Source: Pseudomonadota bacterium (lineage in GTDB: Bacteria; Pseudomonadota; Gammaproteobacteria; Nitrosococcales; Methylophagaceae). From it: a DNA stretch of 64,000 nt. This document shows, in pieces, positions 28,699 through 37,036 of the stretch. The stretch spans positions 17,893-81,892 of the forward strand of contig JALIBN010000004.1 of the NCBI GenBank assembly GCA_030576275.1, written 5' to 3'. Both the position numbers and the translations under genes were made by a program. The notes beneath the pieces were generated by a model that saw only the letters and a program-made list of their open reading frames with translations, ran no database searches and had not been told where the DNA came from. Each line of letters opens with the position of its first letter. Position 1 is the first letter of the stretch.

Positions 28699-29441
28699 AA
28701 TTTATAACCACTATGTAAGGCCACAATTCCGGCACTCATATTATGATAGTCACAACGTTCAAAACCAGCATCAACCATCATCTGTTTCATGGTTTCTTGA
28801 TCGGGATGCATTCGAATTGATTCAGCTAAATAACGGTAGCTATCTTCATCATTCGAAAAAATCTTGCCAATTTTTGGTAATAGTTTGAAGGAATAGGTAT
28901 CGTAAATGGGCGCTAGCCATTCTGCAGGTTTAGAAAACTCTAATACTAATAATCGACCTCCTGGTTTTAGGATGCGAAACATGGAGCGTAGCGCGGCATC
29001 TTTATCAGTAACATTTCGCAGTCCAAAGGCAATAGTGATAACATCAAAAGTATTATCTGGAAAGGGTAGGCATTCGGCATTGGCTTGAACGTAGTTAATG
29101 TTACCAATGACGCCTTCATCAGTGAGGCGATCGCGACCGACATTAAGCATGCTGGCGTTGATGTCAGCTAAGATGACTTGGCCTGTACTACCGACTAGCT
29201 TAGAAAACTTTAATGCGAGATCGCCAGTACCACCGGCAATATCTAATACTTTTGCACCTCGTCTGACACCGCTGGTATGGATAGTAAATTTTTTCCACAA
29301 GCGATGAATACCCATCGACATTAAGTCATTCATTAAGTCATATTTACCAGCAACAGAATGAAATACACCTGCAACATGTTTGACTTTATCTTTGGTCGGG
29401 ACTTCTTTATAACCAAAGTGAGTGGTTTTTTTTTCTTCCAC
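28695..29441 (-). CDS. ubiE: Ubiquinone/menaquinone C-methyltransferase UbiE
   Basis: SAM-dependent C-methylation in quinone synthesis. 248 residues. SAM-binding motif [15 protein letters not shown], then [35 protein letters not shown] and [14 protein letters not shown] are family signatures. N-terminal [20 protein letters not shown] is also diagnostic. First of the ubiEJB unit. Confidence 0.97.
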   Translation of the reverse strand: MEEKKTTHFGYKEVPTKDKVKHVAGVFHSVAGKYDLMNDLMSMGIHRLWKKFTIHTSGVRRGAKVLDIAGGTGDLALKFSKLVGSTGQVILADINASMLNVGRDRLTDEGVIGNINYVQANAECLPFPDNTFDVITIAFGLRNVTDKDAALRSMFRILKPGGRLLVLEFSKPAEWLAPIYDTYSFKLLPKIGKIFSNDEDSYRYLAESIRMHPDQETMKQMMVDAGFERCDYHNMSAGIVALHSGYKF

Positions 29442-29447
29442 GATCTT

Positions 29448-29807
29448 TTAACCTTGTCGTTGATAACCTGCTTTTTCAAGCCTATTTAGGTAGTCTTGCC
29501 AGTGAATATCTTGATGTGTTGCAAGATCATACAAATAATCCCACGTAAATAAACCACTGTCATGACCATCATCAAAATAAATTTTAAGTGCATAGTTGCC
29601 TGTAGGTTCAATTTGATTAATGCCTACTTGTTCTTTATTTGTTTGTAATACTTCTTGGCCTGCGCCATGACCTCGTACTTCAGCGGAAGGAGAATAAACA
29701 CGTAAATACTCCGCTGATAAGTTGTAGCTAACTTCGCCATAGGTTAGCTCGAGCATTTTCGATTTTTTGTGTAAGGTGATGCCCGTTGGGAAATTAGTGT
29801 TCGCCAT
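29448..29807 (-). CDS. DUF971 protein (gamma-butyrobetaine hydroxylase-like N-terminal domain)
   Basis: Stand-alone DUF971 domain of 119 residues. Signatures are ITLHKKSKMLELTYGEVSYN, YLRVYSPSAEVRGHG and YALKIYFDDGHDSGLFTWDY. The fold is shared with the N-terminal domain of gamma-butyrobetaine dioxygenase, where it binds zinc, but stand-alone function is unclear; an iron-sulfur-related role has been suggested. It sits between hslU and ubiE, a conserved neighbourhood in gammaproteobacteria. Confidence 0.9.
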   Translation of the reverse strand: MANTNFPTGITLHKKSKMLELTYGEVSYNLSAEYLRVYSPSAEVRGHGAGQEVLQTNKEQVGINQIEPTGNYALKIYFDDGHDSGLFTWDYLYDLATHQDIHWQDYLNRLEKAGYQRQG

Positions 29808-29815
29808 GATATTCC

Positions 29816-31135
29816 TTATAGAATGTAACGAGATAAATCTTCGTTTTGTACAAGTGCAGATAACTGACTATTTACATAGTCTGCATCGATGGTTGCTCGA
29901 ATTTTTACATCGCCACCGGTTTTATATGAGAGTTCTTCTAACAATTTTTCCAGCACAGTATGCAGGCGTCGTGCGCCGATATTTTCTGTTTGCTCATTAA
30001 CTTGCCATGCTAATTCAGCAATACGTTGCAAGCCTTCTGTGGTGAAGTCTATATGAGTACCTTCGGTAGCAAGCAGCGCTGTGTATTGCTCAGTGAGTGA
30101 GGCGTTTGGTTCGGTCAATATGCGGACAAATTCATCTGCGCCCAGAGCTTGTAGCTCGACGCGGATAGGTAATCGCCCTTGTAGTTCAGGAATTAAGTCT
30201 GAAGGTTTACTTAGATGAAAGGCGCCCGAAGCAATAAAGAGAATGTGATCAGTTTTAATGATGCCGTATTTAGTTGTGACCGAACTACCTTCAACGAGTG
30301 GCAATAAATCGCGCTGTACGCCAGCACGAGATACATCAGCACCACTAGAGCCTTCACTACGATTTGTAATTTTATCGATTTCATCTAGAAACACAATGCC
30401 ATCTTGCTCCACAGACTCAATAACTTTACTTCTTAGGTCATCTTCATTAATAAGTTTATAAGCTTCTTCTTCAACTAGTAACTTCATCGCTTTAGCAACG
30501 GTCAGCTTGCGGGATGTTTTATTCGAAGTGGACATGTTTTTGAACATATCTTGAAGTTGATTTGTCATTTCTTCCATACCGGGGGGTGACATGATTTCAA
30601 TGCCAACCTTGGACGAATCGAGTTCTAATTCAATTTCTCGATCGTCCAATTGACCCTCGCGCAACATTTTACGAAAGCGTTGGCGAGTAGATGAATCATC
30701 TTCGGTATGTTGGTCGCGGGCAGGCCGAAGTAATGCATCTAAGATGCGTTCTTCAGCGGCATCATCAGCGCGTAATTTAACGCCTTCACTAGCCTGTTCA
30801 CGGAGATTTTTCATTGCGATTTCTGCAAGATCACGAATGATTGATTCAACATCACGACCAACATAACCAACTTCTGTGAATTTGGTGGCTTCGACTTTTA
30901 TAAACGGTGCTTTGACTAAGGCTGCTAAGCGACGGGCAATTTCAGTTTTTCCTACGCCAGTAGGGCCAATCATCAGGATGTTTTTTGGGGAAATTTCATG
31001 CTGAAGCTCGGTACTAAGTTGTTTGCGACGCCAGCGATTACGTAAAGCAATAGCAACGGCTCTTTTAGCCGCTTGTTGACCGATAATATGTTTATCTAGC
31101 TCAATAACGATTTGTTGAGGTGTGAGTGCTTGCAT
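29816..31135 (-). CDS. hslU: ATP-dependent protease ATPase subunit HslU
   Basis: AAA+ unfoldase that feeds substrates to the HslV peptidase. 439 residues. Walker A GPTGVGKT (residues 57-64), Walker B and sensor region [15 protein letters not shown], and an I domain between them. The C-terminal tail DLSRYIL is the segment that docks into HslV and switches it on. Eight bases after hslV. Confidence 0.97.
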   Translation of the reverse strand: MQALTPQQIVIELDKHIIGQQAAKRAVAIALRNRWRRKQLSTELQHEISPKNILMIGPTGVGKTEIARRLAALVKAPFIKVEATKFTEVGYVGRDVESIIRDLAEIAMKNLREQASEGVKLRADDAAEERILDALLRPARDQHTEDDSSTRQRFRKMLREGQLDDREIELELDSSKVGIEIMSPPGMEEMTNQLQDMFKNMSTSNKTSRKLTVAKAMKLLVEEEAYKLINEDDLRSKVIESVEQDGIVFLDEIDKITNRSEGSSGADVSRAGVQRDLLPLVEGSSVTTKYGIIKTDHILFIASGAFHLSKPSDLIPELQGRLPIRVELQALGADEFVRILTEPNASLTEQYTALLATEGTHIDFTTEGLQRIAELAWQVNEQTENIGARRLHTVLEKLLEELSYKTGGDVKIRATIDADYVNSQLSALVQNEDLSRYIL

Positions 31136-31143
31136 AATAATTT

Positions 31144-31689
31144 CTATGACCCGCTTTCTAAAGTTTCTATAGTAAGGTTATGGTTGGTATAGATGCAAAT
31201 GTCAGCGGCAATGTGCAAGCCTTTTTCAACGATATCTCTTGCACTTAAATCCGTGTTTTCCATTAGCGCTGTTGCGGCTGATTGAGCATATGGTCCACCT
31301 GAACCGATTGCCATTAACCCGTGTTCAGGTTCGATAACATCTCCGTTGCCAGAAATTATTAGGGATGTGTGTGCATCAGCAACAGCAAGCAATGCTTCTA
31401 GGCGACGCATAATGCGGTCAGTACGCCAATCTTTAGCTAATTCTAATGCGCTACGAGTCAAATTACCCTGATGTTTTTCTAGCTTAGCTTCAAAGCGTTC
31501 AAACAATGTGAAGGCATCAGCCGTGCCCCCAGCAAATCCAGCGATGACTTTGTCATTGTATAATCGTCTGACCTTACGTGCATTACCCTTCATAACAGTA
31601 TTGCCGAGGCTTACTTGTCCGTCACCGCCGATAACGACTTGGCCATTACGACGATAAGAAAGGATGGTAGTACCGCGGTACTGTTCCAT
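31144..31689 (-). CDS. hslV: ATP-dependent protease subunit HslV
   Basis: Threonine peptidase of the bacterial proteasome-like HslVU. 181 residues. It starts [20 protein letters not shown]; the catalytic Thr would be T7, exposed by removing a six-residue propeptide. E. coli HslV begins directly [12 protein letters not shown] motif and [19 protein letters not shown] follow. AGGAG precedes the ATG. A heat-shock promoter is expected but I do not see a clear one. Confidence 0.96.
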   Translation of the reverse strand: MEQYRGTTILSYRRNGQVVIGGDGQVSLGNTVMKGNARKVRRLYNDKVIAGFAGGTADAFTLFERFEAKLEKHQGNLTRSALELAKDWRTDRIMRRLEALLAVADAHTSLIISGNGDVIEPEHGLMAIGSGGPYAQSAATALMENTDLSARDIVEKGLHIAADICIYTNHNLTIETLESGS

Positions 31690-31824
31690 AGTGAACTCCT
31701 AAAACACAGAAATATTAAGCGCAGATAGTATACTATGTGTTGTTTTTACGCACAGTCAATATCTTTTAAGTCGCCGTGAGAAAAGGACTGATTAGCCATT
31801 GTAAGTAATAAATGAACATAATAG

Positions 31825-31853
31825 TTGACATGTGTAGCACTTTTACGCAAAAT
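31825..31853 (+). promoter_or_regulatory. Promoter of the tRNA-tuf operon
   Basis: Perfect -35 TTGACA (31825-31830), 17-base spacer, -10 CAAAAT (31848-31853, four of six), and a GC-containing start region (GCCG) as expected of a stringently controlled tRNA promoter. The tRNA-Tyr gene starts 14 bases further on. Confidence 0.6.
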
Positions 31854-31866
31854 GCCGTTCTTTCGT

Positions 31867-31951
31867 GGAGGGGTTCCCGAGCGGCCAAAGGGATCAGACT
31901 GTAAATCTGACGGCTCAGCCTTCGGAGGTTCGAATCCTCCTCCCTCCACCA
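31867..31951 (+). tRNA. tRNA-Tyr (GUA)
   Basis: 85 bases including encoded CCA. Acceptor GGAGGGG pairs with TCCCTCC (one G-T), D-loop and long variable arm of a class II tRNA, anticodon GTA at 31901-31903, T-loop GGTTCGAATCC. A likely Tgt substrate (queuosine at the wobble G). Confidence 0.97.
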
Positions 31952-31979
31952 AGTTATATGTAGTAGTTAGAGTTAATGT

Positions 31980-32053
31980 GCGGGTGTAGTTCAATGGTAG
32001 AACTCCAGCCTTCCAAGCTGATCACGTGGGTTCGATTCCCATCACCCGCTCCA
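31980..32053 (+). tRNA. tRNA-Gly (UCC)
   Basis: 74 bases including encoded CCA. Acceptor GCGGGTG pairs with CACCCGC, anticodon TCC at 32012-32014 in loop CTTCCAA, T-loop GGGTTCGATTCCC. 28 bases after tRNA-Tyr. Confidence 0.97.
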
Positions 32054-32069
32054 TTGTTTGGATCAAAAG

Positions 32070-32145
32070 GCCCGCATAGCTCAGTCGGTAGAGCGCATCC
32101 ATGGTAAGGATGAGGTCATCAGTTCGATTCTGATTGTGGGCTCCA
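32070..32145 (+). tRNA. tRNA-Thr (GGU)
   Basis: 76 bases including encoded CCA. Acceptor GCCCGCA pairs with TGTGGGC (one G-T), anticodon GGT at 32103-32105 in loop ATGGTAA. Third of the Tyr-Gly-Thr cluster preceding tuf, a conserved gammaproteobacterial order. Confidence 0.97.
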
Positions 32146-32164
32146 AAAGTTTTTTATTTGATTA

Positions 32165-32190
32165 GACAGGGATTTCCGTGTCTTTTTTGT
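32165..32190 (+). terminator. Hairpin with T-run between tRNA-Thr and tuf (attenuator candidate)
   Basis: AGACAGGGA (32165-32173) faces TCCGTGTCT (32176-32184) with one mismatch, then a run of T. It looks like a weak intrinsic terminator that would partly separate tRNA from tuf transcription, or a processing hairpin. Confidence 0.5.
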
Positions 32191-32229
32191 TTTTGTTATA
32201 GCTAGATAATATTGACGGGGAGACTGGTC

Positions 32230-33420
32230 ATGTCTAAAGAAAAATTTGTAAGATCGAAACCACACGTAAACGTGGGCACAATTGGTCACGTTGATCATGG
32301 TAAAACTACGTTAACTGCAGCGATTACGAAAGTAATGGCCGAAGCCCAAGGTGGTGTAGCTAAATCTTTTGCTGATATCGATAATGCGCCAGAAGAAAGA
32401 GAGCGCGGTATTACGATCTCTACATCACATGTAGAATACGAAACAGCTAACCGTCACTATGCACACGTTGATTGTCCAGGCCATGCCGATTATGTGAAAA
32501 ACATGATTACCGGTGCGGCGCAAATGGATGGCGCTATCTTAGTTGTTAACGCAGCTGACGGCCCTATGCCACAAACACGTGAACACATCTTGTTGTCACG
32601 CCAAGTAGGCGTACCATACATCATCGTGTACATGAATAAAGCTGACATGGTAGATGACGAAGAATTAATCGAACTTGTAGAAATGGAAGTTCGTGAGTTG
32701 TTAGACAAATACGATTTCCCTGGTGATGATACGCCAATCATCGTTGGTTCAGCATTGAAAGCATTGGAAGGCGACACTAGTGAAATCGGTGTGCCATCAA
32801 TCATGCGTTTAGGCGAAGCAATGGATACATACTTCCCTGAGCCAGTACGTGCGGTTGACGGTAAGTTCTTGATGCCGATTGAAGACGTATTCTCTATCTC
32901 AGGTCGTGGAACAGTAGTAACTGGTCGTATCGAACGTGGTATTGTTAAAGTAGGTGAAGAGCTTGAAATCGTTGGTATCAAAGATACTGCGAAAACAACC
33001 TGCACCGGCGTAGAAATGTTTCGTAAACTACTTGACCAAGGTCAAGCTGGTGATAACGTAGGTGTGTTACTACGTGGTACGAAACGTGAAGATGTTGACC
33101 GTGGTCAAGTATTGGCTCACCCAAATAGCATCAAGCCACACACAAAATTTGAAGCAGAAGTCTACATCTTGTCAAAAGATGAAGGTGGCCGTCATACACC
33201 ATTCTTTAATGGTTACCGTCCACAATTCTATTTCCGTACAACAGACGTAACAGGCGCATGTGAATTACCGGAAGGTATTGAAATGGTTATGCCTGGCGAT
33301 AACGTTAAAATGGACGTGACCCTCATCAATCCTATCGCGATGGAAGATGGTTTACGTTTTGCTATTCGTGAAGGCGGCCGCACTGTTGGTGCTGGCGTCG
33401 TTAGTAAGATCACTGAATAG
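32230..33420 (+). CDS. tufA: Elongation factor Tu, copy 1
   Basis: GTPase delivering aminoacyl-tRNA to the ribosome. 396 residues. G1 GHVDHGKT, G3 DCPGHADY, G4 NKAD. ATG 32230 has GGGGAG at 32217-32222; an in-frame start at 32212 adds six residues that are absent from the second copy. This copy differs from copy 2 (48621) in one residue that I can see (Ser9 versus Asn9), and the DNA appears identical from codon 11 to near the end. In the tRNA-tuf-Trp-secE-nusG cluster. The copy letter is arbitrary. Confidence 0.97.
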   Translation: MSKEKFVRSKPHVNVGTIGHVDHGKTTLTAAITKVMAEAQGGVAKSFADIDNAPEERERGITISTSHVEYETANRHYAHVDCPGHADYVKNMITGAAQMDGAILVVNAADGPMPQTREHILLSRQVGVPYIIVYMNKADMVDDEELIELVEMEVRELLDKYDFPGDDTPIIVGSALKALEGDTSEIGVPSIMRLGEAMDTYFPEPVRAVDGKFLMPIEDVFSISGRGTVVTGRIERGIVKVGEELEIVGIKDTAKTTCTGVEMFRKLLDQGQAGDNVGVLLRGTKREDVDRGQVLAHPNSIKPHTKFEAEVYILSKDEGGRHTPFFNGYRPQFYFRTTDVTGACELPEGIEMVMPGDNVKMDVTLINPIAMEDGLRFAIREGGRTVGAGVVSKITE

Positions 33421-33437
33421 TTTTAAGAGGTGCTTTG

Positions 33438-33462
33438 GTTGAGGATTTTTGGAGTCCTCAAC
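33438..33462 (+). repeat. Hairpin between tuf and tRNA-Trp
   Basis: GTTGAGGA (33438-33445) pairs perfectly with TCCTCAAC (33455-33462), 9-base loop. No long T-run follows, so an RNA-processing or mRNA-stability role upstream of tRNA-Trp is more likely than termination. Confidence 0.5.
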
Positions 33463-33481
33463 TATTCTGAGAGCATATGTT

Positions 33482-33557
33482 AGGCCAGTAGCTCAATTGG
33501 CAGAGCGACGGTCTCCAAAACCGTAGGTTGGGGGTTCGATTCCCTCCTGGCCTGCCA
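33482..33557 (+). tRNA. tRNA-Trp (CCA)
   Basis: 76 bases including encoded CCA. Acceptor AGGCCAG pairs with CTGGCCT, anticodon CCA at 33515-33517 in loop CTCCAAA, T-loop GGGTTCGATTCCC. Lies between tuf and secE. Confidence 0.97.
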
Positions 33558-33603
33558 TTTTGTTTTCTTCAAGATACAAGATTTATAAAGATAACGAGTT
33601 GGA

Positions 33604-33942
33604 ATGGCAGATAATATCAAATTAATAATCGCAGTCGTCTTAATGGCCTCGGCGATTACTTTGTTTTACACTTATGCAGAGTATTCAACCTTACTCAGGG
33701 TGCTTGGCTTGCTAGTTGCGGCCGGGCTTTCTTTGTTTGTTGCTTCTCAATCTGTAATTGGTGGAACAGCGCTGAGTTACGTGAAAAACACTCAGGTCGA
33801 AGTGCGAAAAGTGGTTTGGCCTACTCGCCAAGAAACTATGCAGACAACATTATTAGTTATGCTAATGGTGTTTGTTGCTGCCTTACTACTGTGGGCAGTT
33901 GATTCGGCATTAGGCTGGGCGGTTCGCGCTCTAACACTATAA
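33604..33942 (+). CDS. secE: Preprotein translocase subunit SecE
   Basis: Essential clamp of the SecYEG channel. 112 residues with three transmembrane helices, as in E. coli. The conserved amphipathic segment [16 protein letters not shown] precedes the last helix. Followed by nusG, the standard pairing; secY is at 58891. Confidence 0.96.
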   Translation: MADNIKLIIAVVLMASAITLFYTYAEYSTLLRVLGLLVAAGLSLFVASQSVIGGTALSYVKNTQVEVRKVVWPTRQETMQTTLLVMLMVFVAALLLWAVDSALGWAVRALTL

Positions 33943-33956
33943 TTAAAGGTTTGAGT

Positions 33957-34490
33957 ATGAGTAAACACTGGTATGTAATTCAAGCTTTTTCTAATTTCGA
34001 AGGGCAAGTTAAACGTTCATTAGAAGAACGAATCGAACGTTTCGGCCTACAAGAAAAGTTTGGTGAAATCTTAGTGCCAACTGAAGAAGTTGTTGAAATG
34101 CGTGAAGGTCAACAACGCAAAAGTGAACGCAAGTTCTTCCCCGGTTATGTTTTAGTCAACATGGAAATGGATGATGAAACATGGCATGTAGTAAATGATA
34201 TACCACGTGTCCTTCGATTTATCGGTGGCTCTGGCGATCGTCCTGCACCTATAACCGAGGCTGAAGCAAATCAAATTTTACAACGCGTACAAGATGGTGT
34301 TGAGAGCCCAAGACCAAAAGTTATGTTTGAACCAGGTGAAGTGGTTCGCATTACCGATGGTCCATTTAATGACTTTACGGGTGTGGTTGAAGAAGTTAAC
34401 TACGAAAAGAGTAAAATGCGAGTTGAAGTAATTATCTTTGGTCGTTCTACTCCTGTAGAACTTGAGTTTAGCCAAGTCGCAAAAGCGTAA
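33957..34490 (+). CDS. nusG: Transcription termination/antitermination factor NusG
   Basis: Binds RNA polymerase and couples it to Rho or ribosomes. 177 residues. NGN domain [34 protein letters not shown]-terminal KOW domain [22 protein letters not shown] 33957 with AAAGG at 33945-33949; a TTG two codons earlier is less likely. Confidence 0.97.
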   Translation: MSKHWYVIQAFSNFEGQVKRSLEERIERFGLQEKFGEILVPTEEVVEMREGQQRKSERKFFPGYVLVNMEMDDETWHVVNDIPRVLRFIGGSGDRPAPITEAEANQILQRVQDGVESPRPKVMFEPGEVVRITDGPFNDFTGVVEEVNYEKSKMRVEVIIFGRSTPVELEFSQVAKA

Positions 34491-34494
34491 TAAT

Positions 34495-34564
34495 TTTATC
34501 CGGCTTTAAGCTGGTTTGTTGTCGGGGAGCCGAAAGGCGTTTGAACCCATTTAGGAGTTAAATC
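34495..34564 (+). promoter_or_regulatory. rplK leader, candidate L1 autoregulation site
   Basis: 74-base gap before rplK. CCGGCT (34500-34505) pairs with AGCTGG (34509-34514), followed by a TTTGTT stretch and a G-rich segment (CGGGGAGCCGAAAGG). In E. coli, L1 represses its operon by binding the rplK leader; the position fits, but I have not shown the L1 fold. AGGAG at 34553-34557 serves rplK. Confidence 0.4.
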
Positions 34565-34999
34565 ATGGCTAAGAAGATCCAAGCCTATATCAAGTTGCAA
34601 GTTGCAGCTGGTAAGGCAAATCCAAGTCCTCCCGTTGGTCCTGCATTAGGTCAACATGGTGTAAATATCATGGAGTTTTGTAAAGCATTTAATGCTAAGA
34701 CACAAAACCTTGAAGAAGGCTTGCCTACACCAGTAGTGATCACTGTTTATAGTGATAAAAGCTTTACTTTCATTACTAAAACACCGCCTGCTTCAGTTTT
34801 GCTTAAAAAAATACTTGGTTTAACAAGTGGCAGTGCACGTCCTAACACAGATAAGATTGGTACGGTTACTCGTGCTCAATTAGAAGAAATCGCAACTACA
34901 AAAATGCCTGACCTCACTGCTTCAGATATGGATGCAGCTGTCAGAACAATCGCAGGTACAGCGCGTAGTATGGGTTTGAACACAGAAGGCGTTGAATAA
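34565..34999 (+). CDS. rplK: 50S ribosomal protein L11
   Basis: Part of the GTPase-associated centre on 23S rRNA. 144 residues. N-terminal [20 protein letters not shown] with the thiopeptide-site prolines, and C-terminal rRNA-binding domain (GTARSMGLN). First of rplKAJL-rpoBC; stop overlaps the rplA ATG by one base. Confidence 0.98.
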   Translation: MAKKIQAYIKLQVAAGKANPSPPVGPALGQHGVNIMEFCKAFNAKTQNLEEGLPTPVVITVYSDKSFTFITKTPPASVLLKKILGLTSGSARPNTDKIGTVTRAQLEEIATTKMPDLTASDMDAAVRTIAGTARSMGLNTEGVE

Positions 35000-35691
35000 T
35001 GGCTGCTATCGGTAAAAGAAGTCGTGCGATTCGCGCGAAATTGGAAGTAGGGAAACTTTATCAAATTGATGAAGCGCTTACATTTATTAAAGATAATGCT
35101 TCTGCAAAATTTGTTGAATCAGTAGACGTTGCGATCAACTTGGGTGTAGATCCACGTAAATCAGATCAAGTAGTCCGTAGTTCTACAGTATTGCCAAATG
35201 GTACAGGTAAAACTGTACGTGTTGCAGTATTTGCACAAGGTGCAAACGCTGAAGCTGCCAAAGCTGCTGGTGCAGATATCGTTGGTTTTGAAGACCTTGC
35301 TGAATCAATCAAAGCCGGTAATATGGATTTTGATGTTGTTATCGCAAGTCCAGATGCAATGCGTATCGTAGGTACACTGGGACAAGTGTTAGGCCCACGC
35401 GGTTTAATGCCTAACCCTAAAGTTGGTACTGTTACACCTAACGTTGCCGAAGCGGTTACTAATGCTAAGTCTGGCCAAGTTCGTTATCGTACTGATAAGG
35501 CTGGTATCATCCATAGCCCAATCGGCAATGCCGGCTTTGAGATCGATGCATTACGTCAAAATCTTGTTGCATTAATTGATGACTTGAACAAATTAAAACC
35601 AAGTTCTGCAAAAGGTATTTACATTAAACGTGTCACCGTCTCAAGTACTATGGGTGCAGGCGTCACAGTTGATAAATCTTTCTTAGCTTAA
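34999..35691 (+). CDS. rplA: 50S ribosomal protein L1
   Basis: L1-stalk protein that helps release deacylated tRNA, and the usual repressor of its own operon. 230 residues. Signature segment [15 protein letters not shown] and C-terminal [14 protein letters not shown]. Coupled to rplK by TAATG. Confidence 0.98.
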   Translation: MAAIGKRSRAIRAKLEVGKLYQIDEALTFIKDNASAKFVESVDVAINLGVDPRKSDQVVRSSTVLPNGTGKTVRVAVFAQGANAEAAKAAGADIVGFEDLAESIKAGNMDFDVVIASPDAMRIVGTLGQVLGPRGLMPNPKVGTVTPNVAEAVTNAKSGQVRYRTDKAGIIHSPIGNAGFEIDALRQNLVALIDDLNKLKPSSAKGIYIKRVTVSSTMGAGVTVDKSFLA

Positions 35692-35699
35692 TTGATTTG

Positions 35700-35890
35700 A
35701 AAGAATTGGACCGCCCAGTTGTTCTGGGTCGTCTAAGACCGTAGGTATGAAAGTTTAATTAATCTTAATTGATTAGCCTACGCAGACGGGTTCAGCTGCA
35801 GAATTTTAGCGTTGAATACCGTAAGGTGGAAGAGGAAACTCTTCTTTGTAAGCAACAACACACTACATTTATGTGGTGAACCTAAGGAGG
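35700..35890 (+). promoter_or_regulatory. L10 leader (ribosomal protein autoregulatory RNA)
   Basis: The 205-base gap before rplJ contains GACCGTAGGT (35738-35747) and CCTACGCAGACGGGT (35777-35791), which pair and match the conserved core of the L10 leader bound by L10-(L12)4. Translation of rplJ/rplL would be repressed by excess L10. It ends in a full AAGGAGG ribosome site (35884-35890). Boundaries are approximate. Confidence 0.75.
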
Positions 35891-35896
35891 TTTTAG

Positions 35897-36424
35897 GTGG
35901 CTTTAAATCTTGAAGGTAAAAAGGCCGTCGTTGCTGAGGTCGCTGAAGTAGCATCCGTTGCATATTCTGCTGTTGCAGCTGAATATCATGGATTGACTGT
36001 TTCACAAATGACTGAGCTACGTGTAGCTGCACGCAATGAGAATGTTTATTTGCGTGTTATCAGAAACACATTAGCTCGTCGTGCTGTAGAAGGAACAGAT
36101 TTCGCTTGCATGCAAGATGGAATGACTGGACCTTTAGTATTTGGTTTTTCAACTGAAGACCCAGGTTCTGTAGCACGTGTCATGAGTGGCTTTGCAAAAG
36201 ATAACAAACAATTCGAAATCAAAATGGTTTCTCTAGGTGGCAAGCTTTTACCTGCTACTGATATTGAAAAACTAGCGAAAATGCCTACTAAGGATCAAGC
36301 AATTAGCATCCTTATGGGTACAATGAAAGCACCGATTGAGAAATTTGTTCGTACTTTGCAAGCACCGACTAGCAAGATGGTTCGTACGTTCGCGGCTGTT
36401 CGCGATGCTAAAGAAGCAGCTTAA
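35897..36424 (+). CDS. rplJ: 50S ribosomal protein L10
   Basis: Base of the L7/L12 stalk and translational repressor of its operon. 175 residues, about ten longer than E. coli. It starts with GTG 35897, six bases after AAGGAGG; MALNLEGKKAVVAEVAEVA is typical. The C-terminal helix that carries L12 dimers is present. Confidence 0.97.
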   Translation: MALNLEGKKAVVAEVAEVASVAYSAVAAEYHGLTVSQMTELRVAARNENVYLRVIRNTLARRAVEGTDFACMQDGMTGPLVFGFSTEDPGSVARVMSGFAKDNKQFEIKMVSLGGKLLPATDIEKLAKMPTKDQAISILMGTMKAPIEKFVRTLQAPTSKMVRTFAAVRDAKEAA

Positions 36425-36486
36425 TCCACAATTGGGACTAAGTTGTAGTATTTATTAATTCTGTAAGTTTGAAATAGGAAAATAAC

Positions 36487-36858
36487 ATGGCTGTATCTAA
36501 AGACGATATCTTGGAAGCAATTTCCAACATGACTGTTGTTGAAGTCGTAGACTTGATCGAAGCAATGGAAGAAAAATTTGGCGTTACTGCAGCAGCTCCA
36601 GTTGCTGCAGCCGCTGCAGCAGGTCCTGCTGCAGCCGCTGAAGAACAAACTGAATTTGACGTTGTAATGTCAAGCTTCGGCGATAACAAAGTATCTGTTA
36701 TCAAAGTAGTTCGTGGTATTACAGGTCTTGGTTTGAAAGAAGCTAAAGACATGGTTGAAGGCGTGCCTGCAACTATTAAAGAAGGTGCTACAAAAGCAGA
36801 AGCTGAAGATGTTCTTAAACAACTTACTGAAGCTGGTGCAACTGCTGAAATTAAATAA
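36487..36858 (+). CDS. rplL: 50S ribosomal protein L7/L12
   Basis: Stalk protein that recruits translation factors. 123 residues: N-terminal dimerisation domain ([19 protein letters not shown]), an Ala/Pro-rich hinge (about 37-57), and C-terminal factor-binding domain [20 protein letters not shown]. The intercistronic gap from rplJ is 62 bases. Confidence 0.98.
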   Translation: MAVSKDDILEAISNMTVVEVVDLIEAMEEKFGVTAAAPVAAAAAAGPAAAAEEQTEFDVVMSSFGDNKVSVIKVVRGITGLGLKEAKDMVEGVPATIKEGATKAEAEDVLKQLTEAGATAEIK

Positions 36859-36869
36859 GCAGTACTCTC

Positions 36870-36894
36870 ATCGTGATGACCTAGTCATCACGAT
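36870..36894 (+). repeat. Perfect 11-bp hairpin after rplL (likely RNase III site)
   Basis: ATCGTGATGAC (36870-36880) and GTCATCACGAT (36884-36894) with a 3-base loop, no T-run. In E. coli the rplL-rpoB gap has an RNase III processing site and an attenuator; this is in the same place. Confidence 0.6.
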
Positions 36895-36903
36895 ATAGGA
36901 AAT

Positions 36904-36933
36904 GGCTGATGGTGATAAACCATCGGCCTTTTT
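36904..36933 (+). terminator. rplL-rpoB attenuator
   Basis: GGCTGATGG (36904-36912) pairs with CCATCGGCC (36920-36928), one G-T, followed by five T. It would let most transcripts stop after rplL and set a lower level of rpoBC. Partial read-through is inferred from the E. coli precedent. Confidence 0.8.
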
Positions 36934-37036
36934 CTGTTGCTGGTCAGCCAACTTTGCTCTGACTATTAAATACTATATTGCAATTCCTAGCTTGCACATT
37001 ATATGTGTGATCAGGATGTTCTTCGAGGTGTAATAC

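Noticed and set aside
31746..31994. 82-codon minus-strand frame over the tRNA-Tyr/Gly region
   Set aside because: It runs through tRNA-Tyr and its promoter on the opposite strand; its LVEGGGFEPPK-like part is the well-known false translation of tRNA sequence.
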